Of a DNA stretch of 64,000 nucleotides, positions 37,469 through 48,974 are shown in pieces. A program made the translations under genes and the position numbers. Position 1 is the stretch's first letter. Each line of letters starts with the position of its first letter. Origin of the DNA: Casuarius casuarius (taxonomy: Eukaryota > Chordata > Aves > Casuariiformes > Casuariidae); contig PTFA01000009.1 in the NCBI GenBank assembly GCA_003342895.1, forward strand, positions 8,266,677 through 8,330,676. The letters are read 5' to 3'. Under the pieces are notes generated by a model that was given only the letters and a program-made list of their open reading frames with translations, searched no databases and was not told the DNA's origin.

Positions 37469-37484
37469 TTTTTTTTTTTTTTTT
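37469..37484 (+). repeat. T16 homopolymer
   Basis: Sixteen consecutive T bases followed by AAAC. No retroposed parent sequence is recognisable on either side. Confidence 0.85.
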
Positions 37485-39412
37485 AAACTACCATCTTCTG
37501 CCTACCTTAGTATTTCAGAAAAGTCCCCGTCTCGGGCACTTGCCGGTGGCCTCCCTCGGCACTCGGCAGCTGCTATCACCTGTTACATGCTCAGCACTGA
37601 CCTGCAGAGCGGCTGAACAACTCTCCCGAGATCGCACACAAACTTGACCCCCATCTCCTACCTTCTTCACAAGGACCTTAATGATGGGGTAGATGTATTA
37701 GCATAATGAAATTAAGAATATTTTTAAGATTAAGGTTGTGTAACTTCCCAGAAAGCTAGCAGGGTTCACACTCTCGTCGTTAGAAGTACCATACGAAAGA
37801 AAACCAGAGAGCATCCCTCTCTCAGAAAGTCCCCTGGTTACAGCTTTTGCCCTGAAAGGAAAGGAAGAAATGAGAACAAGGACCAGGCAACAGCAGAGGC
37901 AGCAGCTCGTATACAGGTTTATTAATGAGTGTGGTCCCAAACCTCCCTGTGCTTTGCTGCGCCAGCCCTGTTAGGTTTCAAATGAAACCTTTCCTACCGA
38001 CTTCGCTCAGTCCGTTCACCGCGGCTTGCTATTTTGTAACCGAGAACACTACAGAGCAAGTAGCCAAAGTAGGTTTTACTGCCAAACGAGATCACGGATT
38101 AGCAAATCACTGAAACAGCGTAGGTACCGAATTTGTTCTTGTTTACTCAGACCTTTGCTCAGGCCTGCTGCCAGCCTACACATCTTGTCAAAGGAGTGGC
38201 TTGGCAGCAGTTTTGTACCTCTGGACATTTATTCTGGCTAATTTAGCAACTGATCTTCTAATGCCTGGTGCTTTTGCAACACAGTCCCAGTTGAGGCTTC
38301 CAACTGAGAGCAGTTTGCATAAGTTTCCGAGTCCCTGCTTTGCAATCCCAGCATCTCGTTCCTTTCAATGAACATGAAGAAGATTGCTCCTAGCGATACC
38401 TGAACCTAAAATGAACCGAAAATGTATTACAACTTTTAAGCTTGCCAGGCAGTGGAAGAGAAATTCACACCAATCCCAGCTCTCAGAACAGCTGTTGCCA
38501 CAAGGTGATATTGCAAAGGAGTCTCAAAATAGCAACCAAGGCAAACGGTCTCTCTGTAAGGCTTCTACTGTGCTTTGCCGGCTCCAGCTGGAATCTAATT
38601 GCCATTTAAACCCAGGGCACAAAACCCAGCATTTGCCACTTTTAAAATTCCTTTTAAGGAAGCTGAGAAAATTAAGGAGTAAATCATAATAATCTAGATT
38701 CTCTTAGAACCAACACAGATAACTCCACAGATGTGGTAAATCTTTATCTGTAGTAGTATATGGGATTTGTTCAGTTGAATTTACTGAAACAGATTTCAGA
38801 CAATCATTGTTAAAATAAAAAGATACCAAGGAGGCTAATACTTTACTTTATATATTTCCCATGATGCTCTTATTTTTTAAAAAAGCTGCCAGTAGATAGT
38901 AAGTATAGACAAAAAAAACATTTTTCCACTGCTACGCATTATTTAAAAACCACTTTTCATTTAAACTGCGTCATTTCAAATTTCTCTCTGCCAATTATCC
39001 CTGATAACATTCTGATAATAAAGATTATTGACACAGTTGCACCTACGTATCCATCATTCCAGTTTTGTGGCATTTGCTGGTTGCTGTTAAAGGTATTGTG
39101 TACACATAGACTGAGCTATGCATACACAGTATCCATTTGTTCATCTTGTAAGCTTATTTACCCATTTATTTTTATTTTAAATCTGGCTACCATAATTACA
39201 CCCTTCTATATTAACAGGTAACATCTACCTGTCTCATTGCAGCTCTGTGCAGCATGCGTGGGGGAAGGACCGCATATTTCCCATTCTCGATTCTGCACTG
39301 GGGAGAATTTAAACCTGCCCATCACTCAAGACAAGGCAAAGCAGTGCATTTTTTCTGTCCCAATGCCCCGTACCAAACACAAAGTAAAAATTGAGATGGT
39401 GGGAGAGGTCTT

Positions 39413-39435
39413 GGGGTTGGGTGGGTGGGTGGGGG
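39413..39435 (+). other. Perfect short-loop G-quadruplex motif
   Basis: Five G runs (4, 3, 3, 3 and 5 bases) are separated by loops of two, one, one and one base. One-nucleotide loops are known to give very stable parallel quadruplexes, so this is the strongest quadruplex candidate in the window. It lies in unique AT-rich DNA, not in a CpG island. Confidence 0.85.
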
Positions 39436-40233
39436 TTCCTCTGGGAAACAGATTGCCCTTCCCATATCCATTTTTTGATCTTCCTCCAAACAGAAGTTCA
39501 AATCATGTGGGTTTTCCCTAGAAAGAAGTGTTTATGCAGTCTCATGCAAAGATATTTTTTGCACCATCCATGTTTGTATTTTTTATGATTTCTTTGAATA
39601 CACTTTGCTCAGTACCTACAAAAAGGACAATAAAATGAGCATGAAACCATAACCAATTAGTTACCGTAAGAGCTACGTTACCCCGCCAAATTCAAAACCA
39701 TTACGCTATATGACCCTAACGCATAAAGAATCTCTTCCTAATAAAGATTTCAAATACGAGTGACTAGTTTTCCAAACGTGCTTTTTTACATGTCCTTATG
39801 CACAGAACGTACAGAGCAACGAGGGATTTCCTGCTCTCTGTTAACTGAGGCCTTTCTTCCCGGTGCACACGGAGCGGGCGACCCAGCCAGCCTGCGCAGT
39901 GAAAGCCACTTGCTTTGGTGCATCTCCTGTACCCGAGATGCACCCGAGAGACAGCAAAGGCCAACTCAGCTGGCTGCAATGGGGAAAGCCTGAACGCTGG
40001 ATTTGCAGAAGGAAGCGTCATCGCCAACCAGCACGGCTTAGCAGACGTTCTGGCTTTAATCTCGCTTGCCAAGGTTGTCTTGGGACTGGCAGCAGAGCAC
40101 CCCTCAGGCTGCGCTGACTTAAAAGAGAGGCTTTTCCAAGTGCATGTGATTTGATGGTATGCTGTATCACGGTGTGGTGTTTGGTCTTCGCTGTCACTTT
40201 GATCATGACAGTCTAACTTAGAGCTACGAGACT

Positions 40234-40273
40234 GTCAAAAGATCTGCCCGTCAAAAGATTTGCCCGTCAAAAG
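40234..40273 (+). repeat. 16-bp tandem repeat, 2.5 copies
   Basis: GTCAAAAGATCTGCCC (40,234-40,249) is followed by GTCAAAAGATTTGCCC (40,250-40,265) and a half copy, GTCAAAAG (40,266-40,273). One transition separates the full copies. Confidence 0.9.
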
Positions 40274-41183
40274 GGGATAAAATTAGAGCTGAAATTATGC
40301 TTCAGATGAATGATTGCACTTCCTTCACACAGAATCACGGCCATGAGAAACTGCCCAAATAGAAGCATCATTATTTTGTCTACCACTAGAAGACTCATTA
40401 TCTCATTTTAGGAGTTTTATTCTTAGCTGTCAAGAATTAAGTTCTGTTTAAAGCTCAGACACTGATTATGTATGTTCATAGGTATTTAAATGTGTATGTA
40501 AACACAGGCGCACACACAGGAGAGAGAATATAGTACGAAGGTTCTTCAGAGCTCACCCCAACATAATATTTTCCAAGTTTTATCTCCTAACCAAGTCTTA
40601 CGGAAGACATTATAACAACAGTGATGATGAAGAGTGAGATATACTCAGAGTACATCTAATTCCTTCAAGGTCACTTCAGGCATTTTCTTATATCACTAAA
40701 AACAAACCTCACTGGAAGAAATTCTGGTATTACAACACGCATCTTTGGTTAGCAACTTCATCTCTGCTCTGTTCACTTATGATCTGTGCTCCTCTGCTCA
40801 GATTACGTTGGGGTACATGCTTTACTTGGTAACTGATGCTATGAAGCACGAGGGAAGATATTAACCTTAAATCTCGGTTTACATTCCATTTGACATAATG
40901 TAAATTTGCAATTATAATCAAACTTTAAAACTTACGATGCTTTTATGAGTGTTCTAGGCACAAGGATAAATTTTGATATGAACAAACAGGGAGTAAGGTG
41001 ACCCTCCAGCCAGAGACCTGAGAAGGACAACTCTGTTTTGTAGCAACTCCAGAGGCTTCAAAAAGTCATTTTCATTCCGCCTTGGAATAAAACCAAAGTG
41101 TTGATAGTATTTACAAAAACCATAACTGTGATGTACTACATGGCTTTGAGCTTTCTCACTGAAGGAAGGGATTTGCAAAAATA

Positions 41184-41310
41184 GTCTTATGGTTAGAGCA
41201 TTAGCTGAGGACGTGGGAGATTCAGATAAGCTTGGGATCTGCCCAATTCAGTGCCAATCTTCTCATTCCAGTTTACACTGATTTAAACAGAACTGAGAGT
41301 GAAATAGTTC
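41184..41310 (+). repeat. Old tRNA-derived SINE (MIR-like) remnant
   Basis: TTATGGTTAGAGCATTAGCT at 41,187-41,206 matches the A-box head of MIR-like amniote SINEs (TGGTTAGAGCACTGGACT). GACGTGGGAGATTCAGAT follows where GGACTCAGGAGACCTGGGTT is expected. The B-box area (GATAAGCTTGGGATCTGCCC) is decayed, but the GATCTGCC ending resembles CAGCTCTGCC. The piece at about 41,270-41,300 (CAGTTTACACTGATTTAAAC) also recalls an ancient repeat word. This is a second, independent copy of the kind seen at 13,556. Confidence 0.55.
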
Positions 41311-42275
41311 TTGATAGCCAAGCCAGTGCCTTCAGTATCATATACACATGCACACCACTCTTCTCTCCTCTTTCCTTTGTGTTCAGAAATATCTAGGTTT
41401 GATATGAAAACATGGATTTTACTTTAATTCAGTTTTTGCAAACATGCCTGAAAGTCACCCTTTACTACAAGAACAGAAATGACTCACGTCTAAAAAAAAC
41501 TTTTTGCTTCAGTGAAACATGTTTTTCACAAAGTTGCTGCAATTAATCCAACTCATTCCAGCAACACTGAATACCTCAAAACAAGTTTCTGAGGGAAGAC
41601 TTATTTTACCTGAGGGAGCCTATAACTACCAGCTCTGGATAAGCTGGATATTTAAAAATATCTCATTCCTTCCTTTCACATATCTACGGGTAGCCAAAAG
41701 ATGTAACATTCCTAAAACTTCTCATGAATGAGAAGTACATTTTTATGTCACGATTTTTTTTGGACAACTATTAGTAATAAGTCGCAAGTCTTGATCCCTT
41801 GTCTACTGTCATGCTTGCAATATTACCTCTCAGTTGCAGTGTCTGATCTCTGGAACAAGGAACCACCAAATTTATTTATGTTTAAAGTATCGCCTACAAC
41901 TCTCTGGCTATAAAATAATACAATAAAGAGTGGCAAGAATAATAGTTCTCTTTGCTAATATGGACACTGGGCTGACATCTTAAATTCAGTAGAGGACTAA
42001 CCTACTTTTGCATTATAACTTTCCATCTGATTGCAAAACATTGTGTGTAACAGTAGACTGCCCCCTTTTGCTCTCTTCATGTTCTAATAAATGCGAAACC
42101 CATTGGTATTATTGCTTTAATACTATATAGTGACAATGGTAATAATCAATCTGTACCTCTTCCTGACTGGTCACAGTAACTCTTTCACATTCAAATGAAT
42201 TCTGAGAGCTTAATTAAATTATCAGTTTTTAAATGGAGCTTATTTTTAGTCTTCTATTTTTCATTTCTCCTGTAG

Positions 42276-42782
42276 ACTCCTCCTTGGAGCTGCCTTTTCA
42301 AAAAGGCCACTGCAAAAGGGAAGCAGCAGAAATGGTGTTTTCAGACTAACAACAAGGGAAAGATTTAGGAAATTCTGCTGTGCCCACTTTCAGGCGGATG
42401 AGACCACACTGGAAACGTGGAACTGGAACATGCCCCACAAGCACTGCTCGTTTCCTTCAGGCTGTACTCGTGCAGCGAGAAGAGCTGACTTGTTGCATGG
42501 ATTAAAGGAGGAAGTAAACGGGAGCGACGAGGTGCTGCCTTGACCAGGGATTTGTTATCTGATCCTCAGGCTCACCGAGGGGCCGGTCGAGGGTTAGCTC
42601 CGTTGCGCTGCGCTCTGGAAAACAAGCCGTGATAGACAGCTCCTGTGCCCTGACTCCCCATCTCTGCACTCAAGCGCGCAAAACCAAGATATTCAGTGCA
42701 AACGGAAGCACTCTGAGGCGGCAGGAGGGTCACACAGCAGCTGGCCAGAATCCAGCTCCTCTCCCTCTGCTCTTCCGGCTAG
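42276..42782 (+). other. Candidate noncoding exon
   Basis: A long pyrimidine tract (about 42,249-42,271) ends in CTCCTGTAG at 42,267-42,275, a textbook acceptor. A strong donor, GGCTAG|GTAAGC, lies at 42,783. The 507 bp between are GC- and CpG-richer than the flanks (especially 42,380-42,640) and contain stops in every frame, so a coding internal exon is excluded. A long-noncoding-RNA or untranslated exon is possible. Splice-like strings occur by chance at this scale, so confidence is low. Confidence 0.2.
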
Positions 42783-42999
42783 GTAAGCTTGCTTAGATTG
42801 TTCTTTTAATCTAACTTCCCCCAATTTTGCTTTAACCTGTATATCAAAATGAAAGTTTTTTTCAGGATTATAGTTATTTCAAGCTAACCTGGAAACCAAG
42901 GAAATTGGAAAGGAACTCCTAAACACTCTGCAACTTTACCTGACAGGTACAGCCAGAGTTACCGGTGATCTGAACTATAGGTACAGGAAAAATATACAA
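42783..42999. other. Short unique spacer
   Basis: AT-rich sequence between the candidate exon and the CR1 remnant; nothing recognisable in it. Confidence 0.5.
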
Positions 43000-43345
43000 C
43001 ATAGGCCTGGAAGGAGCCTCACGTAGCCACGTAGCCCACTCCTCTGCTTCACGATAGGAACGTTTTAACCCAGACCACTCCTGACAGCGATTTGTCTAAC
43101 CTGTTTTAAAAGCTTCCTCAAAAAGCTTCCTGAAGAGGGCTAGCTATTCAAATGACAGCTCTACAGCCTTTCAAGTGGCTAGTTTTTCCTAAATCTCCTT
43201 GCAATTTAAACACATTAATGCTTGTCCAATACAGACTGGTCATGGAGAAAAGTACGTTAGCCTCCCGTTTTTAGCAAGCCTTTATGTTTTGAGGACTATT
43301 ATCTTGTCCATTAGTTATCCTTTCTCTTCTCAGATATTCTCTTCT
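43000..43345 (-). mobile_element. Decayed 3' end of a CR1 LINE
   Basis: Read on the plus strand, a chain of landmarks appears in the order of a reverse-complemented CR1 3' region: CATAGGCCTGGAAGGAGCC, CTCTGCTTCACGATAGGAAC, TCCTGACAGCGATTTGTCTA, ACCTGTTTTAAAAGCTTCC, CTAGTTTTTCCTAAATCTCC, TTGCAATTTAAACACATTAA, GCTTGTCC, CATGGAGAA and GAGGACTATTATCTTGTCC. CR1 is the dominant LINE of birds and other sauropsids, and its copies are usually 5'-truncated 3' ends like this one. Many substitutions and internal deletions, and loss of the terminal 8-bp repeat, mark it as old and inactive. The subfamily is not determined; an old CR1 lineage is likely. Confidence 0.88.
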
Positions 43346-44214
43346 CAAAGGGGGACCTTACGGCAATCAATACTCCCGTCGGAAGCGAGCCGCGCCACTG
43401 AAAAGCCTGCCTCTTCCACCTCCGCGGAGCCCGCGCGGCCCCCAGCGCTGCAGTCGCTAAAGCAGTACTAGTCCTTACACAAGGCAGTACAGATCATAAC
43501 TCTATTCATAAACACCACATTTTTGTAATCAAAGATACTAATGCAGTAGGTAGAGGAAAAAAACAACACAAAAACTGACCAAATAGAAGAAAAAGGTGGT
43601 AACCCCCGCTGCTCTCTTCTTCACTGTGTTACTCAAGCGCACAGGAAGCTGGAGAGCTGGCAAGAGATACAGTTGGCCTTAGTTTGCAGCAGTAGTCGTA
43701 TCACAACTTTGGTTGCTAGAGCAAGTATTTAATTCACACCCTTCCCAAGTCTGTGGAAGGCAACGTGCTGTAGCCAAAGGCCATTTCATAGTCAGCGTCA
43801 CCAGCAGCTCGTTACACATGTACTCGGGGATAACAGGGTTGCTCCTACCAACTCACCTGGCCCAGGATCTGTCCTCTTAATGTGAGAGTGACACATCAAA
43901 TGAAAAATACATTTGACACAGTGAACTAGATATTCTGAGATGCCTTTATGTATAAGTGCATAGCTTACATCTTCAACGACAACCCACTGCTGAGCGCTGG
44001 GTGCATCCCAGCACCGCCGAAGCGCAGCGCGTACGCAGGCATAGCGCTTTCCAGCTGTGCTCTCAAGATACCGCAACTGATAGATCACAAACCATTTCAT
44101 TCTGATGAACACACATCCTCGTACCTGGAACATTCCCAGAAACGTCGTCTGTGGCAAGACTTTATTATGATAATTGCAAAGTTACATTAGACTGTGTGGA
44201 GTCTGTGTAGCAAC

Positions 44215-44430
44215 GTTAAATTAAATTTCTCATTGGCTTCAAGGCTTGCTATCTGTAATTAGTGGCTTCTGTTCTTTATTACACTGATCAGTAGTGCAGT
44301 GCTATTCATCACCACAGTCTTAGTTAATTATCCTTGCTAATGATTTTCACTGTGAAAATAATCTACAGGTCCCATTTGTAAAGATTGCTTTGCGTTAAAA
44401 TTATTTGCTGGTAAGGCACCATAGTGAGCT
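44215..44430. promoter_or_regulatory. Conserved-noncoding-element-like block
   Basis: AT-rich, almost free of CpG, and carrying several homeodomain-like cores (TAATTA, TTAATTA, CTAATGA). This texture is typical of developmental enhancers. Conservation was not measured, so the call rests on composition and motif density only. Confidence 0.25.
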
Positions 44431-46308
44431 GACAAGCTGTGGGTAGGGAGTTACTTATCCTGTAAGATGGTAGCTTAGTTGATGCATTCAAAAGAGAGGA
44501 AAGTATTATAACTTCACATTTCAGCACCGGGTTCGTGACTACTATCTGCCAGATGTGCGAGAGGGTGGGAGCGAGGTGTCACCACAGCGTGCTGCGGAAA
44601 GCTCAGTCTGAGGCAAGGATAACAGAAAAAGGAGAGTTTAAACATCTTGGCAGGTTTGAGCAAATACTTCTAGTGACTACTGTTAGTCTTCTAATAATAG
44701 CAGTAACATACATTTATATCTAAAGAGCAATACTTGCACATGACAGAAAGGGAAGCGTTTACTCTGAACTTAAACGGGGAAGAATTCACTCTGCACCGAG
44801 TGTTTTCTGCCCTGCAGGGGAAGGTCCAGCTGCGGATGTGGTTTGGTCAAGGCTGGCCAGATCTCAGAGGACTGTGGAAACTGGAGGCTCTCTGCAGCAT
44901 CAGTACGGGCCCTGCACTTTACAGGCTCAAAAGCATTGGAAGTTCAAGATCAGCTATGAAGAAACTTTGACTTGTGGTGGTGAGAACCTGAGCACTAGCA
45001 GGTTCTGGAGGTCTGCTGAGGTAGCTGTCAGATTCAGACAAGCTTTGATTAACAGTGGATTTTGATCACCTAAAATATTTAATAGCTATAAAAATCCAAG
45101 GAGGAAATTTCTCATGCAGTGAAAATACCGGACTGCAAAACTAAGCAGCCGCCGCCTGCCACCTGCCTTCCGCGCTCAGGTACGAGCGCTCTGCGTGCGC
45201 GTTGATCTACAGCGCACTCAGCACGTATGTTAGACTCAAATAGTCAAATTAATGCAATAAGGAAGAGGTGAAAGAACTGGCACAGAGCTGATGTCATTTA
45301 TCTCTACAAAACATTAAAGGAGATAAGAAGGCACCACTATCACAGGAACTATCAGGAACCATATACATTACACTAAAAAGTGAAAGAACCTGCTAGAGTT
45401 AAAAACCTGCAATAAAAAGGACCATGCGTGGCGACAGGTGCTTTTCAGAAGGAAGTTGTCTCTTGCGACTTCACCGAGTAAATGTGAAGTCAGCTGTAAA
45501 AATACATGGATAGCAGTGAGAAGAGGGATGACACTGGAGCAAAACAACTCCAGCCCTGAAACCTCTGTCAGATCAGAACCTGGGATAGTTTTGATTCTTG
45601 TCACAAAGAGCTTCACAGGTATTGCCAGGCTGCAAACAGCCATTTGGATCTTTGTGAGGTATCACGTACTTGTTCAGTAATGCAAGAACCCTACAGGCTG
45701 TAAAATTTATATCCAGCAGAAATCCCCAGAGCAGGAGCCCTCATCTTTTAATAGGGGAAAAGCCCTTTTCTTACGAAATAGCGTTGCACAGGGTGCAAAA
45801 CATATAAACATGCTTTAGAATGAGAAGGTCACATAGCAAGTAGCATTTATTAATAGCTATCATATATTAAGCACCTTTAGGACTGAGCTTTTAGAATTAA
45901 AACACCAAAACAGATGCTCTTTGAGTACTTCTACTGAGCCTTAGCGCATACGCTCATTTGCTTTTGTCTCCCATAAAACTGATTTTCATTCACGGCATGT
46001 GCCGCATCTACCACATGCAGACCACAGTAAAGAAATTTCCACAGTACCGTGGGATACCAGGGACTGAGTAGCCCTACCATAAAATGTAGTGCTCCACAAA
46101 TAAAATGGCTATATTGTCAGTGACTTTTCATTGCCACGGAGCTGCAAAATTCCTGCAATTAGACCTTTTCTTTACTGTAAAGCACGTTAAGGAAAAGCCT
46201 GCCCTTCCACCTCTAACTACTGAAGACCAGTGATTTCACTGTATAGAGGCTGGGGCAAGTGCACAATGGTAGCAGTCTCTTTAGGAGAGGGAGCTAAATA
46301 AATGCTCC

Positions 46309-46336
46309 GGGGTGTCGGGGAGGGCTCTGGCGGGGG
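46309..46336 (+). other. G-quadruplex motif
   Basis: G runs of 4, 4, 3 and 5 are separated by loops of 4, 1 and 7 bases. It just meets the standard quadruplex pattern. Confidence 0.6.
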
Positions 46337-47640
46337 CCAAGTGCTTGGTGCGACTCAGCCTGGAACACGCAGCAACTCGCTCATCCTAGATCTGTCCACT
46401 GCCCAAACTGATACCTTGGCTCAGGTGCTTGATTTTCCCTGTTGAAAAACACTCAAAAATAAATATGTTTATACTTCTATATGTTTTCTCTCTTCAACTG
46501 CTGGGAGCCAAATGAAGTGTGATGTTGATTTCAATCTACTTTGCATAAAATACACAAAACAGACCTTTGCATTTCCAACACTGGAAATAGCGCTGGATGA
46601 AAACTGTTTTCAGCAGAGGCTCAGGGTCTGCATCTCCCTGGTAACTGGCTGATTGTGTCTTTCTGATGGTAGCAAGCTGTCAGGCTTTATTCTCCCATTT
46701 GTGCCAGGGAGCAGCAACACTAGCCGGTCCTTCTCAGAGGGCTCAGGTGGGCCGCTGCTGCTGCGGCACCTGCCTCCTCACGGGGCCCAAGGATGGGCTA
46801 CCGAATACGTTCCAATTAGGACAGTCACATCGACAGTGCCAGGCACATAGGAGGCAGGCTTCAACTCCAGCAGGGGCAGAGCAGCTTTACACATTGTTTT
46901 CAATACACTAGACTTTCGGGAGGCATGAGTCAACATCAGCTCACAGTGTGTAAAATCAGAGCTTGAATACATAGCATAGTTACTCCTCCAGCTCCATCCT
47001 AAGAAGTTAGTTGCTTTTTCTCCTACAAGTGCCCCAGGAACTCCCCTAGGGCTTCTGTGAGTTTATTCAAGTCCAGCCAAGCCCACATGCAGCAGTACTG
47101 CCCTTCAGTGCTCTTAGTTCTTTTACCTCCCCAGTACTCACCTCACCATTTGATTTATGCATGAGCATCATCCTTCCTCCCAATCTCCTTTTAACTTAGG
47201 ACTGAAGTGAGGTTGTGTAAAGTGACTAAAACAGATGAAAACATACCTAGTACAGTTACACAAGAACAACTACTTCTTACATAGTGTAACGTAGAGAGTG
47301 TTTGTGAGCGATGCCGAAGCACAGATAATAAGCCATAGGAATGCATATGAGAAGATCAAAAAGTCGTGCCAGTAGTTTGCATAGAGGGAAAAGGGAGCAA
47401 TGACAGACCTCCTGCGGCTCCTGCAGTAATACATTTCAAGCATGACTTGCGAGGATGAACATTTTCCAAATGTTTCAGTTGTGAAGGCAGACTGACAGGC
47501 TGCTCTGACCTTAGAGTGGGGAGAGGGGAAGATGAGCGGGAGAATTCAGACTGTATCTATCCCACGGCTCTATGGTTTGGCAGGGCTAAGCAGAATATAC
47601 TGTTCTGAGAGTCAAACAAGACATTCTGGCCTATAATACA

Positions 47641-47935
47641 GGACATAAAGGCTAACAGCACTGAATTATAAAGCTGGGAGTGACATTCAGCAGTCATCTC
47701 TGCTTGCAGTGCTCTGCAGTAGCTGGCATCGGAGCTTGGGCCTTTTTAATGGCCTTTGCCAAGACAGTTAAGCTGCAGCGTTAAGTAGCACAAGAGGAGG
47801 GGGCCTGACAACAAGCTTAATTCTGCTTGTGCAGCGCTCCAAACTCCTGCTTCCACCAGATTCATACCTATGCAGCTGAACACAAGCTTTGACTGAACCC
47901 TAATAAAATTTCAAAATGTTTCAGTAATAGTTTTC
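47641..47935. promoter_or_regulatory. Conserved-noncoding-element-like block
   Basis: Non-repetitive, low-CpG sequence with balanced composition and short inverted words such as GGGCCTTTTTAATGGCCTTT (47,739-47,758). Its texture resembles deeply conserved noncoding elements. No alignment was possible, so this is a pointer and not a demonstrated enhancer. Confidence 0.22.
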
Positions 47936-48095
47936 CCCTTCTTATTTCTCATAAGAAATTGCCTTCCAGTTCTGTCTAGGATTAGAAGCCCAGAAAAAAA
48001 GAATTACAGAATTACGCTATGTTTATGACTCCCCAAAGGCCATTATTACTAATGATCCTTTTTTATCTCCTGTCTCTCAAGTGGTGTCAAAGACC

Positions 48096-48126
48096 ATGGA
48101 GTGTAGTTAAGCTACACTGACTCCAT
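48096..48126. other. Hairpin immediately before a poly-A tract
   Basis: AGTGTAG (48,100-48,106) pairs with CTACACT (48,112-48,118) around a 5-nt loop. ATGGAG (48,096-48,101) can also pair with CTCCAT (48,121-48,126). The A21 tract begins two bases later. A retroposed hairpin-ended transcript would look like this, but no known RNA was recognised. Confidence 0.6.
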
Positions 48127-48127
48127 T

Positions 48128-48148
48128 AAAAAAAAAAAAAAAAAAAAA
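48128..48148 (+). repeat. A21 homopolymer
   Basis: Twenty-one consecutive A bases directly after the hairpin at 48,096-48,126. It may be the tail of a small retroposed RNA or a simple A-tract; no target-site duplication was identified. Confidence 0.85.
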
Positions 48149-48329
48149 GTTTAACACTTTCAGGTAGTTCTTAAGTTAGGCCCTAGATGATTATTTTACC
48201 TGACCTCTTTGTAGTATGACAAGTTTTCCTAGTAGCATGCATTTTTAAATTTATTTTGGTTTTGAAATTAGTCAAGATTTTAACTATTCCCCTAACATTA
48301 CATGAGTCCATCACATTTGCTGAAAAGTA

Positions 48330-48930
48330 TAAGGAGCTGCCAAAGTAATGACAACAGTGAGGGGAAAATAGTGCTTAAAATGTTCTTGTTATTTATAGCC
48401 TAGTTATTTATCAATAAATGGCAGCTGTGGATAAATAAAGTAGATCTGAGCATTTCCAAAGACAACTGGTGGCTTCCATTACTGATAAGTGAAATGAAAG
48501 GGATTCTCAGTGAGATAGCTAAGATATATTGGTTGAGAAAGTTATTAGCTTTCCTTCTCCTGGTAAGTCATGGAAGGAGGCTGCCATTGACAATACAGCA
48601 GATGAAAACCTGTGAGAGGTGACAAGGTGGAAAAACAGCAAGCAGTCAACAGACAATCAATTTACCGCAGGGGGTCTAGTGACTGTAACGGCGTCACACA
48701 TCAAATCATCTAATAAAGTCAGCTTCCACCTACCTGCGGGGAGATGATAACCTTTCTTCCCCCTCCTCTCCTTGTTATATTTTTAGAGTGATTAATTTTG
48801 AGCTGGATATAGCGTGCCAGATTAAAGAGAGAACAACAGAAAACAGTTCATATTTAAGCAAAACTAGGGCTATTAATCAATCTTCCTCTGCTCTGACAAG
48901 GGCCTTGATTTCAACACACCTGGGATAACA
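48330..48930. promoter_or_regulatory. Conserved-noncoding-element-like block beside a CpG island
   Basis: About 600 bp of non-repetitive sequence with very few CpGs and many plausible factor-binding words: TTATTTATAGCC, CAGCTGTGGATAAATAAA, GAGTGATTAATTTTGAG, GCTATTAATCAATC. It runs straight into the CpG island that begins near 48,975. An enhancer next to a promoter would be laid out this way. The evidence is compositional; cross-species alignment would decide. Confidence 0.3.
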
Positions 48931-48974
48931 ACAAGATGGTCCATGCTAACTCCCAAGAGAGAGGAAGATAAAAC

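Larger units (their letters stand above)
36846..42275. other. Unique noncoding DNA, no gene recognised
   Basis: Unique sequence with CpG-bearing patches at about 37,190-37,340 and 39,840-40,110. It also has a T16 run (37,469-37,484), a perfect G-quadruplex motif, a 16-bp tandem repeat and one SINE remnant. No coding or RNA gene recognised. Confidence 0.5.
43346..47640. other. Unique noncoding DNA, no gene recognised
   Basis: Unique sequence with small CpG patches at about 43,375-43,445 and 43,990-44,060 and a quadruplex motif at 46,309. About 44,215-44,430 is an AT-rich, CpG-poor stretch with TAATTA-type words (CTGTAATTAGTGG, CTTAGTTAATTATCC, TGCTAATGATTTTC) that resembles conserved noncoding elements. 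Short open frames only. Confidence 0.45.
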
